A stretch of DNA of 64,000 nucleotides from Meconema thalassinum (GCA_946902985.2 OX336389.2:1013545441-1013609440), one strand, 5' to 3'. Positions 30,470 to 42,409 are shown, counted from the stretch's first letter. Notes: generated by a model from the letters alone, not told the origin. Made by a program: numbers and translations.

Positions 30470-33400
30470 ATTAAGCCGAACACCACTGGTTACCCAACTA
30501 GGTCTAGTGAACGCCGTATTGCTAGCTCTCTCGTTTTAAACACTCAAAGCGAACCTCGCAAGAGTTTAAATTAACCATTAAAGTGTATACTTTGCAAAGA
30601 TTCCCATGCCTTATATCTATGCAAATCCTTTAAAAAACTGTCAGTCGACGACAGAAGAAAATTAGTTTCCCAAAACAAACATTGCTTCAACTGCCTAGCG
30701 CCCACTCATTCTGCTTCAAATTGCAAGTCCACAAGACTTTGCTTCCATTGTGAAAAAGCTCATCACACAATACTACATCGTCATGATCAGGCAAGGTCAT
30801 CGACAGCATCTACTTCTCAGAAAAGTGATAATGCTAACAATTCCAATGCTTCATCGTACATTCAAAATGCCAATTCCATTCGTAGTGCCCAAGTATTATT
30901 GTCTACTGTCCAAATCGAAGTTCAGGATAACTTTGGCAACTGGGTACGTGCACGCGGTCTTCTTGATTCAGCGGCAACTCATGATTTTGTGTCTAATTCT
31001 TTGATTAGAAAACTAGGCCTACCTGTAAACCCTACTTCTATTAACGTGTCGGGCATCAACAGCTCAAAGTCGCAAGCTTTACAGTTCTCAAAGCTAACTA
31101 TAAGAGACATTTGTCACAGAAACAACTTTCTTAAACTGAATCGTCTCATTCTCAATAGCATTGGAGAAGACACTCCAAGTCACTCTGTGGATATTTCAGG
31201 TTTAAACATTCCCTCGCATTTAAGGCTAGCCGATCCTTTGTTCAACATACAAAACCCCATTGGCATACACTTAAGTGCCAATGTTTTCTGGAATTGCCTT
31301 CGTAAACAGGTTCGCAAGTTATCCTCAAACGTGGTCGCCAGAGACATTAATTTTGGATGGATCGTCACCGGCCAACTTCCCCATTATTCTCCCCAACCCG
31401 CATCGCAATGTTACTTCGCCAATACTGATCTGGAACAGTTTTGGAGACTCGAAAGCGTTGATCCTCCTAACGTGACCTCTTCAGAAAATGAATTCTGTGA
31501 GCAACTTTTTCTGAACACCACCACTCGCTCTTCTGATGGTCGGTTCATTGTTCAAATGCCAAGATTACATAATCCCCCTAAACTTATTAACTCTCAACCC
31601 AAAGCTAGAAAAGCTCTCTTTGCTATCGAGAGCAAATTCAAGATAGAACCTCTCGTTAAACACCAGTACACTGATTTCATGGATGAGTATGAAAGCTTAG
31701 ATCATATGGAAGTTGTTAACAAATCTGATGATGAATTGCACCCCCCAATTGAAACGGTTTTCTTAAATCATCATCCCGTGTGGAAAAACCCTGTAAAGGA
31801 TAAAATCCGAGTTGTTTTCAATGGTTCATCACCTGGCGTTAATGGCAACAGCCTTAACGATACTCTATACTCTGGTCCTGCTATTCAGTCAGATCTATCT
31901 GCTATACTCTTAAACTTTCGATTATTTTCCATAGCTGTTATAGCGGATATAAAACAGATGTACCGCCAAGTTTTAATTCAGCCTGAACAACGAGATCTCC
32001 AAAGAATCTTGTGGCGCGACGAAATCAGTAAGCCCATTAAGGTATTTCGTTTAAAAACAGTTACTTATGGCTTAAAACCTTCCGTTTTCCTTGCTATCCG
32101 TTCCCTACACTTGCTAGCCTCCCAAGATGGTCATTTATTTGATTCCAAAGCTTCTGAAGCACTAACTACGTCATTCTATGTTGACGATTATTTGCAGTCC
32201 TTCCCCACTCTGGAGGAAGCTTCTTTCGTGTCCTTAGAACTTCAAGCATTGCTAAGGAATGGAGGTTTCCCACTTCATAAGTGGAATTCCAACTCCCCTG
32301 AGTTTCTCGCCCAGTTTCCTATTGACGACGTAGATCCCTCCTCTGTCGAAATTTGTGGAAACTCCGAATCCATAAAAACTCTTGGAGTTCATTGGTGCAC
32401 CAGCACTGACACTCTCATCTACAAAGTTTCGCTCGCTGAAGAGCTCCCTAACACGAAACGACAAATTCTCTCTGAAATTGCAAAAAATTTTGATCCGCTT
32501 CAATTCCTTGCCCCAGTTATCGTTATAGCCAAACTTTTCATGCAAGAGCTGTGGTCGCTCAAATGTGAATGGGATGACACTGTTCCCCTTTCTTTTCTTA
32601 GCTGATGGCTCTCTTTTCGCAGCAATTTGCTGGATCTATCCCTTATTGAAATTCCCAGGAATTTAATTAACACTCATTCTAATGCATCTTTTTTCCTTCA
32701 TGTGTTCGCGGACAGTTCCGAAAAAGCTTATGGTTGCTGCGCATATTTAGTTTATCGCGGTTCGTTAAATGGATCTTCCGTTTCCAACCTTGTTTGTGCC
32801 AAATCGAAGGTAGCTCCTCTTAAAACTATCACTTTGCCTAGGCTTGAATTGTGTGCTGCACTCATGGCTGCAGAACTTTTTAAAAAATTACGGGAAGTAT
32901 TAAAAGTCGAATTCTCGCAAATCTATCTCTGGAGCGATTCCATGATCACCCTTTCTTGGATCGCCAAGAACCCCGCTCACTGGCAAACTTTTGTTGCAAA
33001 CAGGGTTTCCAAAATTCAAACTCTTTCTTCGGGATGTCAATGGAGGCGTGTGCCCAGCGCTGACAACCCAGCCGACATTATCTCTCGTGGATGTTTACCC
33101 TCTCAATTGGCAGCTTCCCAGTTGTACTGGCATGGGCCCTCGTGATTGATCTAAGACTCTTCTTCTTGGCCTTCTAAACCTCCAGCTACAAACTCCAACT
33201 TGCCTGACGCTAAAGTATCTTTATCTACTGCTTCGTGTCTTGTTTCCAACGTTTCTCATCCCTTGTTGTCCCGCTATTCTTCCTTTCATAAATTAATTCG
33301 AATCGTCGCCTACCTTCTTCGATGGAAATATCTTGTGGTTGACCAACCTCTTCTCCCCAAACCACACCTTACCAATCATGAATTGAATCTCGCTACCATT

Positions 33401-34738
33401 AAGGTTTTACGACTGACACAGCAAGAAGCCTTTTCTTCTGAATTGTCTTTACTTTCTTCTAAAAGGGATCTTCCCAAATCCAGTCGTCTTCGTGCTTTGG
33501 CCCCGTTCCTTGATGACAATGGGTTACTTAGGGTAGGTGGTAGGCTCTCTCAATCTTTGCTCTCTGAAGACAAAAAGCATCCCGTTATTTTGCCTTCTAA
33601 ACATCACGTAACTTCCTTAATTATACGTGACTTTCATTATCGCAATCTGCATGTTGGTACACGCACCCTGCTTTGCCTCTTAAGGGAAAAGTACTGGATT
33701 ATAAATGGAATTCACGAAGTTTCCTCTGTAATTCACAAGTGCATTCCTTGCTTCAAAGCGAAACCTAAAATCAATACTCAATTAATGAGCGATCTGCCTT
33801 CTTTTCGCTCTTCTCCTATACGCCCATTTGCTCTAACTGGTGTGGACTATATGGGTCCGTTCCAATATCAACGAAATTCCCCTGAAGCTAAACGCAAATT
33901 TTTTGGTAAGCTCTATGTTTCTCTCTTTGTTTGCATGGTTACTGGCGCAATCCATTTGGAACTAGTAACGAATGCCTCTACTTCTTACTTTTAATCAGCT
34001 GTCTCTCGCTTCGCTGCTAGGCGTGGTGTTCGTTCAGAGATGTTCTCTGATAATGCTTCCACCTTTCAGGGGGCAGCGTCCTTGTGGAAGAAAGCTCTCA
34101 CATCTTCTCCTGCCATGGAACAGATCTCTAATTTTTCCTATTCAAAGGGTTTCAAATGGCGTTTTATACCTCCCTACGCTCCTCATCACGGTGGTAGGTG
34201 GGAATCCTGCGTAAAGCTCACTAAACGTCATTTAAGAAAGGTTTTAGGTAATCGCATTCTGACTTATGAAGAATGTAATTCACTGTCCGTTCTGATTGAA
34301 GGTGTTGTTAATTCTCGCCCTTTAACTCCGCTTTCCAATGACCCTGATGACCTGCTTCCACTCACGCCTGGTCACTTTCTTATAGGCACTTCTCTTTCCG
34401 CTCCTCCTCCCCTTTCCAGCTCTTACAGGGATTCTAATCTACCTATTGTTTGGCGTAAACTTGAAGCCCTCCGCAATTCTTTCTGGAAGAGGTGGAACTT
34501 GGAATATTTAACTTCCTTGCAACGGAGACAGAAGTGGTTTCTTTCCAGTCCCGACATTAAAGTGGGGGACCTGGTCCTGGTTAGGGTTGTTTCTCCTCCC
34601 CTGGTCTGGATTTCTGGTAGAGTGACCGAGTGTTATCCTGGAAGGGATGGGAGAGTCAGGGTGGCCAGAATCTTGACCACTAACGGTCAGATCACAAGAC
34701 CACTGTCTTTAATTGCTCCATTACCTTTAAATGTTTAA
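30470..34738 (+). pseudogene. BEL/Pao Pol: zinc knuckles, protease, reverse transcriptase, RNase H, integrase (stops)
   Basis: One frame carries the whole polyprotein. Zinc knuckles lie near 30584-30780 (CILCKDSHALYLC, CFNCLAPTHSASNC, CFHCEKAHH). The aspartic protease shows LLDSAATHDFV near 30961. Reverse transcriptase shows ADIKQMYRQVLI and the catalytic YVDDYLQS near 32178. RNase H starts FADSSEKAYGC (32706). Integrase has the HVGTRTLL/C-x2-C zinc region, GVDYMGPF and SDNASTF, and ends with the HHGGRWES box. In-frame stops occur near 30571, 32603, 33143, 33152 and 33992. The protease has DSA where many relatives have DSG. This copy cannot make a full polyprotein. Confidence 0.93.
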
Positions 34739-34779
34739 TTGTTTATCCTGCTCTCTGTTGGTGTTTTCCCCTCCCAGCT

Positions 34780-37674
34780 TGGTGTATTCTTGGAATACAC
34801 GGTAGATAGAGTATACTTTTTAATGCTCTTTGCTTGTTCATTCCTTCCTTTTTCTCAAACACCAACAGTGATCTCCTATGTTCTCTTTGCTGTTTAGGGT
34901 TCTCATGTTATTCGTGAGTCTGTTCTAGATATATATCTTCCATGACCCACCTAGCGTCATCTAGCGGCGAATCTCTGAAGTTCCTCAATTCTTCCCGGTG
35001 CAAGAGGACTTCCTTATCAATCTGGCCACCAGATCTCGTCGCCATCGCCAGCTATCATCTCCGTGATCAAGAGAACTTCGTCTACTTTTTCACCCACCAG
35101 GCTGCGATAGTGTCGCCTACTCTCAACTCTTTGATGACCATCTTATCAAGAGAATTTAACTTTTCAATGTTGGTTATGCTTATATGTTTTCCTTTTGTCT
35201 CCTACCCCCTCTCTTTTCCCTTTCCTGGCCCCTCTGCGCTTCGCTGAGTGGGTCTCACTTGTACGTCGGCAGTCGACTTAGTCAGTCAAGGCTCAACTAG
35301 AGCCAGCCTCCTGAACTAAAGAGGCATTTTTTAGATTCCACGTCATGTTGGAACTTTAATCGTCAAAGGGAACTTCATCATCGCCATGAAGCAAAGATAA
35401 GTACAGACTTCAAGTTTTAACCTCATTCTCATCGTCTTTTAACAACTACATGCTTTTAATAATCATTTATAGGCAGTGTGAGATTACTTATTTGTGGCAA
35501 TAATCATCCTTCGCGAGATTTTCCATATTGAGCTTTGTCTGTCTAAGCCAATCTTCGTGAAAGCTGCATTTCTGATGCTTATTAAATGAGAGATCTTCTC
35601 ACAACGTGGGATATTATTGAATACCCACTGTCTATAAAATATTAAGCTCGTTCCACCGCTGGAATAACTTTGGCCCTATTCTTCTATTAGGATGGTTCTG
35701 GAACCTTCCAGAATCTACACTCTATCTACAAGTCGTGCCGTCATGTATTTTTCACTCACTTGTGGGAATACTATTTAAAAATGAGGATTCTTCCTTATAA
35801 ATTACTGCTCAATAGCTAATGTTCCTTCCTCCGTTGGAATTTTCTCTGGCGTATTTAATGATAATCTACAACCTTCTCAAGCAATAGACTCTCGCATATC
35901 CAGTGTAACTAGTCATTTTCCATAATTGCAATAACTTTCTTTGCCATAAACGTTTGCGCTACTACAGTGAACTTTTCATCCATTTCAACAGACTATAGTG
36001 AAAAACAGTGTTCTTTCAGTATTTCTTCCGCGTCGCGCTCGTCCGATTATTATAAATACGGCCATGAACATTTACCTTCCATCCCAGTTGATCTTTCCTA
36101 AACCCCTTACTAACAAACCATAATAAAATTGTTACTTTAGGTCTTTTTCAATAAGGTGTCACTCTAAAGACGTGCCCTCCCACTTTTGCTTACATGAAAT
36201 TAATTAACATCTGCATAACTACGTGTCTTGTACACGTTTCTAATTATCTTGTTTCTCCCTTCTAATTAGGGAATACAATTCTTTCAACTCATAAGTGAGT
36301 TATTTCTAGGTTTCACGAAAGGAAAACTTGCCCCATTTGTCTCGTGATTCCTACTTAAACATAGGAGGTCTAGAACCTTCCTTTTGACTTTCTCTTCAGG
36401 TTTCACAGTAAGTGACCTGCCCTATTTGTGTAATTACTAAAAGTAATTCAGCTTCAATACAAGAAGTTATAGGAACTTCTCTTTTATTCTACCTGCTTTT
36501 TGTTGTTGTTACTTTCGAAATTGTTACTCTTTTCAAGATATTTACCCAGAATTTCTTAAAGTACACACCTTGTACTCGATTTATTGTCAAACTTTAATCA
36601 CTTTAATTGTCTTTAAATTTTGTATTTTATCTTCGCTATTTCAAATTCTTGCGAGGATTTTATAAAGGTTTGAAACCTAATGAATTGTTAATTGCCTGGC
36701 GCAAACTTTACATTTTTTTCTGAGGTCTGCGACCCCAAATTGTTAACAAAATTGAAAATATATCTTTGTTAAATTCATCAAATTCTTTTGAATTGTTAAA
36801 TAAATTAAGAGTTCCTTTTCGCTTTTTCATTTTTCTAGTATAACAGTTAGGCAAGATCCTGTCTTCCTTGGCTCTTCCTACTTAATGCCATTAAATCTAT
36901 TGATAGGGCTTTCACCACTCGTTGCATTTGAGCAAGAACTCTTAGTGGTTATCTTGGTAAAGTCTCTCTTAGCGTTAATAGCTAATTCTAACTGGCCAGT
37001 AAGGCAAGCATAGCTCGCTACGCCAGCTTCCTGCTTGTGGAGATCCTCTTCAAAAAACTTATGGTTGGTTTTCCAAAAGATAAGTGTTTCTCTTTGCCTA
37101 AACTTTTAGTCGGCTCCTTGCTGGGTAAAAGCTTAGCCATTTCCAAATGCAACTATTGGTTCACTTACCAAAATTATTCCCAAAGGTATAATTCTTTTAT
37201 CACTATCCTTCTTGGAAGCACTTGGTCGCTTTTCAGGAACTCTACAACTTCGAAAACTGGAAATATCGAAACCGATTCAAATTATTGGCATTCTTCGAAT
37301 CACTTGTTCAAAAACTAATTCCTTTGAACAGACATACAATAAGTCTGTTACTCTTTGTCTTGCCAGACCATCACCCTTCCCCATAGTAGGCATATGCATG
37401 CTTGAGAGGGAATACGCTAAAGCCATTCCCTTGCAAACCGCCCAAGTCCTAGCTGCGTTTCCCGTCAGCTTTGCCCAGGTCCTTACCCACTTTAGGTATC
37501 AGAGAGCGGATTTGCAGTGGCAACCGCCTTTGAGTGCATTTAAAGTTAAATTTATAACTTTTGTGGGACTCTCCTCCTATTTCTCCATCCTTTTTCTCCA
37601 GTCCGAAACCCACCTCCTTTTCTTTATCATCTTCCCTTGATGGTTAAGTTATTCCTCAGCCAATAATCTACCCA
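34780..37674 (+). repeat. 3' LTR of the BEL element (2,895 bp)
   Basis: This is the partner of the 5' LTR. The bases just upstream are pyrimidine-rich (gttttcccctcccag), so the expected polypurine tract is not next to the LTR on this strand; a purine-rich stretch (ggaagggatgggagag) lies about 130 bases further upstream. Confidence 0.93.
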
Positions 37675-39199
37675 CCTTTACAAACAATTCTATGCAATTA
37701 TTTCCCCTAAAGAGTTTAAAACTGCACAAATCACTATCAAAATTACAATGAAGGTATAAAGAAATGCTGTAAGGAATATGTTTATGGGTTAATGTAGAGT
37801 TAGGAATGTCACTATTTGGAAAACAAGAGGAAATAGGAGACAAAACGCATTCAGTGTCTGCATAAATTATAAATGGAACTGTATCTTTAAATTTAAATTC
37901 TGTAAAATTAACAAATCTTTGTTCGTCAGTTGGTAATATGCTTTTTGCAACAGGAAACTGTTTACAGTCTTCAAAGTGAACATTTATCTCATCCTCAAGA
38001 AAATAATATGACAAACAACATCTACATATATAAATCCGTCTACGAATGCTAGTGACGCTTGAACGCACAAGGCTAGCGAGATTTCTAATTAAACAAAAGG
38101 GATAACTTTCACTGTTTCCAATCTGCAACATCAATAAGTCCACACTCCTTTCATATACTTTATCTGATACATACAAAGGTACAATAGTAAATGTTTTTTT
38201 TTCCTTTTACTTCATTTGTTCCCATACACACCCAATTGTTTTCATCATATTTTGCTCCATACACATTTACAGAAATATTTTTTGATTTTCAAACTTGTTT
38301 AAATATTTAATTTGCATTGGAATTGGAATATCATCTAAATTTGAAACATCTCTGTAATTAGGATAGGAAGAAAGATGATTCACGTTTCGCGTTTTTGGAT
38401 ACAAACCAGCAACCACACTCCACGCAAAACAAGCTTCCTTTGTATCATACAAATTTAGCACTGCATGTTTATTGGCTATTACATCAGGCAATCTACTAGT
38501 ATTGGACATTCCTACTTGAAATCCAACATATTTATTTATATTAATTCTCAAACTATGAATTTTTTCTAAAGCCCACCCAGAGCCATTTGCTTCAAATTCG
38601 CTCATTTTTGTCAATTTACCTTCAATGATATGATTATTATAAAATTCATTTACATCCGTATATTCGAAAACTACTTTATTTTTGGCAGCAAAATATTTTG
38701 TTTCTGATATGTCTCGAAGCACATACTGTGCACACAAAACTGAATTCACCTTTAAAGCTTCCACAGCTAACGCTTTCTTAACATACTTTGTAAACCAAAT
38801 ATTAGCATTTGCTAAAAATTCGCGAGGATCCAAAAACTCATTCTTAACATTTGAAACTGCAAGTGTGTACACTCTAGAATTGAATGCCGTTTCAATTAAC
38901 TCACAGCTTAAGAAAGATTCATCCTTTATTTGAAGTGTAATTTCTTCACAATTCACAGCTTGTTGCAATATGTGGTCGCTAATAACTCTCCAACATTCAA
39001 TCAAGTCATCACTGTTCTCAATCAAGTCTGTTTGAGTGTATTCCCCGATTTGGTATGATATTGAAATAGCACCGTTTAGTTCACTTCTAAAATTAGAAAC
39101 ACTTTCAAATGCAATGTCCAATTGGTTTCTTATATTTTCACTGTTATTATTATGTATTACAATATCAACCTTTCTACGTTTGCTAGGAGGTGTTGCCAT
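37675..39199 (-). pseudogene. Polinton DNA polymerase B, N-terminal third (split by BEL insertion)
   Basis: The coding region starts at ATG 39199 with a basic, nuclear-signal-like stretch (PPSKRRKV), followed by a long N-terminal domain. The end of the 39199-38267 frame has the recurring polB word TKEACFAWSVVAGLYP. After a shift in an A9 run near 38200 the next frame (38176-37675) contains zinc-finger-like CRCCLSYYF and the first exonuclease motif IIYADTECVL, whose Asp and Glu bind metal. The coding sequence then runs into the LTR at 37674. Upstream lie two further minus-strand genes. Confidence 0.9.
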
Positions 39200-39304
39200 T
39201 GTTGTCTAAGAAATTGTCCAATTTGCACTGTTGTTAATACACCACCAGCAGTTGCTGCAACATCGGCTCACCATAAACCTATAATCTTTTAAAGTGTATT
39301 CAAG

Positions 39305-39784
39305 TCATTGAGATAAATTACTGCCTGTAATCTCCAGTGAACAATGAATGTCTTCAAAGGGAAATTCGTCCTGAAGTTTACCAAGCAATTTGTTTCTATA
39401 CTCATTCAATTTTGTTACTTCAAAACAAGTGATGGAAATTTCAATTTTGTAAACCTCATCAAATGTATTGTATCCGAAGAAACAAATAAAATGTTCATCT
39501 TCACATAATTCTTGTAACAAATATCTTAGAAATGTTTCTGTCACCTCTCGCTGACTATCATCTGATTTGCTAACATTAGTAACGTAGACTGAAAATGTTG
39601 AAATTCCACTCGAAGATGTCCATTTGTTAAAACAAGCTTCTTTCTCATTATGACTCACCTCATTATCATCTTCTTCTCCTTCTTCTTCTTCTTCAGACTG
39701 ATGAAAGCATACACGATGATACTCTATTACCGGGTGCGATCGATGTTCAGTTCCACTCAGAAAATTAACAGTTTTCCACTTCAT
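39305..39784 (-). CDS. Unknown Polinton right-end gene 1
   Basis: A 159-residue uninterrupted frame from ATG 39784. It has a strongly acidic stretch near residue 30-45 (EEEEEGEEDDNE) followed by a mixed domain with regular alternating hydrophobics (HFICFFGYNTFDEVYKIEIS). It lies 105 bases upstream of polB and is co-oriented. It stays open while most neighbours are frameshifted. I do not recognise a domain. Upstream position next to polB suggests a replication-related or early role, by context only. Confidence 0.6.
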   Translation of the reverse strand: MKWKTVNFLSGTEHRSHPVIEYHRVCFHQSEEEEEGEEDDNEVSHNEKEACFNKWTSSSGISTFSVYVTNVSKSDDSQREVTETFLRYLLQELCEDEHFICFFGYNTFDEVYKIEISITCFEVTKLNEYRNKLLGKLQDEFPFEDIHCSLEITGSNLSQ

Positions 39785-39934
39785 TTTGCTGTTCCTTTTA
39801 TTAGTTTTTAGATAATCTGAAAAAAAAAGAAATAATAAGCAACTAAATATATATCATTCGTTATATCAATCAATACATACATAATCTGCATATATATACT
39901 CACCAAAAATTTACAGTTTTAAAACAACTTGATG

Positions 39935-40285
39935 TTAGCGGTTCTTCAACCCCAAATACACCAACATCAGTTTGCCTCTAAGTGAGTTTAGTTCATCGAT
40001 CTCTGATGCGCTTAGTTTTGCAAATACTGCTGGTAGAAATACACTTGTTATTTCATCTTCAATGATAATGTCCACCACTATTTTTCTTCCAAATCTCGTC
40101 TCCACAGACCGAATAATTTGGACCACATACGGTAAATCAATTATTAGTTCTGATAGTTTCTTATTAGAATACTCAACGCAAGTGGCTAAGTTATTGAACT
40201 TCGTTAGAACATCCATCACACACACAATTTGTTCCTCGTCGTTGACTTTCTTTATTTCTTTCACACACACACTCTCTTCGCGCAA
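39935..40285 (-). CDS. Unknown Polinton right-end gene 2
   Basis: A strand-rich frame of up to 116 residues. The extended frame begins with TTG at 40285; the first ATG is at 40216, giving about 93 residues, so the start may be the inner one or lie in a spliced exon. The word VETRFGRKIVVDIIIEDEIT followed by VFLPAVFAKL recalls a small protein I associate with arthropod Polintons, possibly of OB-fold, nucleic-acid-binding type, but this is memory and inference. It is the first minus-strand gene from the right terminus. Confidence 0.5.
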   Translation of the reverse strand: MREESVCVKEIKKVNDEEQIVCVMDVLTKFNNLATCVEYSNKKLSELIIDLPYVVQIIRSVETRFGRKIVVDIIIEDEITSVFLPAVFAKLSASEIDELNSLRGKLMLVYLGLKNR

Positions 40286-40580
40286 ACGTAGAAGTTAAAC
40301 TCATCCACGCACACATGCATTTATATATCCTTCACCCCCACCTACACTCAAGAAACCAAATGCTACAAAACAAGCTTCTGACGCAATCATCTCATTATTT
40401 TTTATCACTATTACTTAAAGAAGTCAAAGATTACACTCTTACCCAATGACGTTAAAGGTCAACCACGTCTCACGCGAACACTGCAGACATATCACGTGAT
40501 CGCTCGCACAGCTACACACTTGCACGGGTATCAGATGACGTCAACACCCATTCATTTTTATCTCCATCGCAAAAATAAGT

Positions 40581-40628
40581 CAAAGGTTATCTGCTTCAAG
40601 CGGTTACCCAAAGGTTATCTGCTTCAAG
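40581..40628 (-). repeat. Doubled subterminal repeat at the Polinton right end
   Basis: Two direct copies of caaaggttatctgcttcaag lie 28 bases apart (40581-40600, 40609-40628), each the inverse of the single left copy at 12436-12455. Confidence 0.8.
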
Positions 40629-40707
40629 TGGTTAAAAGTCGACCTCTTCCCACACTAACATGTGCACGTGCACGCTGCACATGCTCACACTCGCATGGCT
40701 ATCAGAT

Positions 40708-40774
40708 GACGTCATGATGATGCAATATGTCCTCGCGATTACGCAATATCCAAATGGTAAAAATGTATACTACT
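40708..40774 (-). repeat. Right terminal inverted repeat of the Polinton (outer block)
   Basis: Reverse complement of the left terminus, ending gtaaaaatgtatactact. The flank agggta is the target duplication. Confidence 0.93.
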
Positions 40775-40780
40775 AGGGTA

Positions 40781-42409
40781 ACATACACAGTCAGGTCTTT
40801 CTCACACCCAGGACAGTCTTCTTCCCAAGCTGAGGTCAGCTTGAGAAAGATCTTGCCATGTCTTCAAGTTACCTGACTCTGCATGATAAGACATGTTATT
40901 GTTCCAAGTATCATCACAGTGTAAGCCACCGCATCATGACATTCCATTCGAGTGTTGTCACCTACCAACCTTTTCCATGGCTAAGAGTATCTTCTCGCAC
41001 TCTTTTATCTGCTTTGATAACATGTTACAGGCAGTGCGATGCCCGTCCTCATACCTATACACAGTTTGTATTCACTACAGGTCATGCCCATTCTAATACA
41101 GTAATTCTTCTTCATACTGATTGACTCATATTAATGATAATAATACTAATGATAATAATAATAGGGTTTCCCTCACGTGTACTCCAGATAAATGTTAAGC
41201 GTCTCCATCGTAAAGACACACACACACACTACATGAAGACTGGTTATTAGCGAAGTTCTTCTTCATCCACCTCGTGGTCGAGTGACTAGCATGCTCGACT
41301 GTGACCGCAAAGGCCCCGGGTTCGATTCACCACTCTGCTAGTTTTCCATGGTTTCACACTTGTACTCCAGGGAAATGTTAAGCGTCTACAGGCATCACAC
41401 TCACACAGGTTATCACACACACAAATTCAACACATTCACACCTACTAAGACATCATTTTACCAAACGTTACCAAACAATAAAAACTCCAAAAATATTTTT
41501 TTCACAAAAAAAAACAAAAAAAAACACAATTCTGTTTCCCTCATTTTTAAAATTTTTACCCCTCTTCATATATCATAGGAAAGAGGACAACACGCTGAGA
41601 AAAAAACATACTTCACACATCTAAATCCGACCATGCCTTCCCCAAATATCATCAAAATGTGAAAAAACATGTTTTTCCCCAAAAATCCAGTACCCTCATT
41701 CTCAAATATTCAACATATTAAAAAATAAGCTCACCATACGATAGATCAGAAAAAATACCCTTAAAACGACTCCTCACTTGACCCTCTAGCACCATTCCTT
41801 TACAACATAACCATTTTCCAACATAGGCATCCGTATTCAAGCACACACGCGACTATAAGTAGCTCCGCCATTCTCCCACTACTTACATTGGTCGGTGACT
41901 TACTCACAGTGGTTTGAGCAACGGTCCTATGTTAGCAGTATTGGAATAGAAAGGAATATCAGATAACACGGTGGGCTGTTGACGGACCCTTCTCTACTCG
42001 CCTGCCCCTTCCCTTAACCCCCCAAATTCACAGAGCTTGGACCCGAGCAGCACACGACACAGGTGAGTCAGCAACCGCAAAAAGATGAACCGTGAAGGCT
42101 GTCATCTACTTGAAGAGTGAGGTGAGGAGTGGTGACGAGAGGGGTAACGGTCTCCCTGACAACAGCGAGCAGTGTTGCAATGTATGCTGGCACAGCAGAG
42201 AGCTCGTGGTTTGACACAGTGTTCTACTGTGCCTTGACTCGTCACTGTCATTAGTATTATCCCGTGTATCTATTGAAGTGCATTTTTTTATTCTTTCATG
42301 GGCTACAGTATGTGTTATCGTTCTGTGTTTGTTGGGGGCGTGTGTATATACAGATTTTGAGTTTATTTATTTTATTCGCATCATCGTATCTAATTTCGTT
42401 GCGTAAAAA
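40781..42409. other. Non-coding stretch with a SINE fragment and CA repeats
   Basis: I see no gene. A tRNA-headed SINE fragment is annotated separately at 41264-41400. A partial copy of its tail module (tgtactccagataaatgttaagcgtct) lies near 41175-41205, and a (CA)n tract near 41216-41230. An A-rich tract lies near 41508-41527. Confidence 0.5.
41264..41400 (+). mobile_element. Short tRNA-headed SINE
   Basis: A tRNA-like head (cctcgtggtcgagtgactag, B box gggttcgattc) is followed by the ttttccatggtttcacac...ctccagg module seen in the other SINEs of the window. Too diverged in its arms to be a tRNA gene. Confidence 0.7.

Larger units (their letters stand above)
26286..37674 (+). mobile_element. 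BEL/Pao LTR retrotransposon (11.4 kb) inserted in Polinton polB
   Basis: Two identical-length LTRs flank a 5.6-kb internal region encoding BEL/Pao Gag-Pol. The target duplication is tcttt (26281-26285) against ccttt (37675-37679), five bases with one mismatch, as usual for BEL/Pao. The element lies in opposite orientation to the host gene. It begins TGGTG and ends ACCCA. Confidence 0.95.
11955..40774. mobile_element. Polinton/adintovirus-type element (28.8 kb including a nested BEL retrotransposon)
   Basis: Inverted repeats starting AGTAGTATACATTTTTACC lie at both ends, with the 5'-AG terminus typical of Polintons. The flanking 6-mers are ggggta (11949-11954) and agggta (40775-40780), a 6-bp target duplication with one mismatch; six bases is the Polinton norm. 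Removing the BEL element and a SINE leaves about 17.1 kb, inside the 15-20 kb range of the class. The gene set (polB, integrase, packaging ATPase, protease, major and minor capsid proteins, PLA2 protein) confirms the assignment. Almost everything is on the minus strand in one closely packed series. Confidence 0.95.

Noticed and set aside
30440..30470. Programmed frameshift between Gag and Pol of the BEL element
   Set aside because: BEL/Pao elements usually use a single frame, and this copy carries several stops, so a simple indel in the A6 run is the likelier explanation; not excluded.
41264..41340. tRNA gene
   Set aside because: The head has A- and B-box words but poor stem pairing and runs into a SINE body; the same holds for heads near 53393, 55630, 57243, 58549 and 60936.
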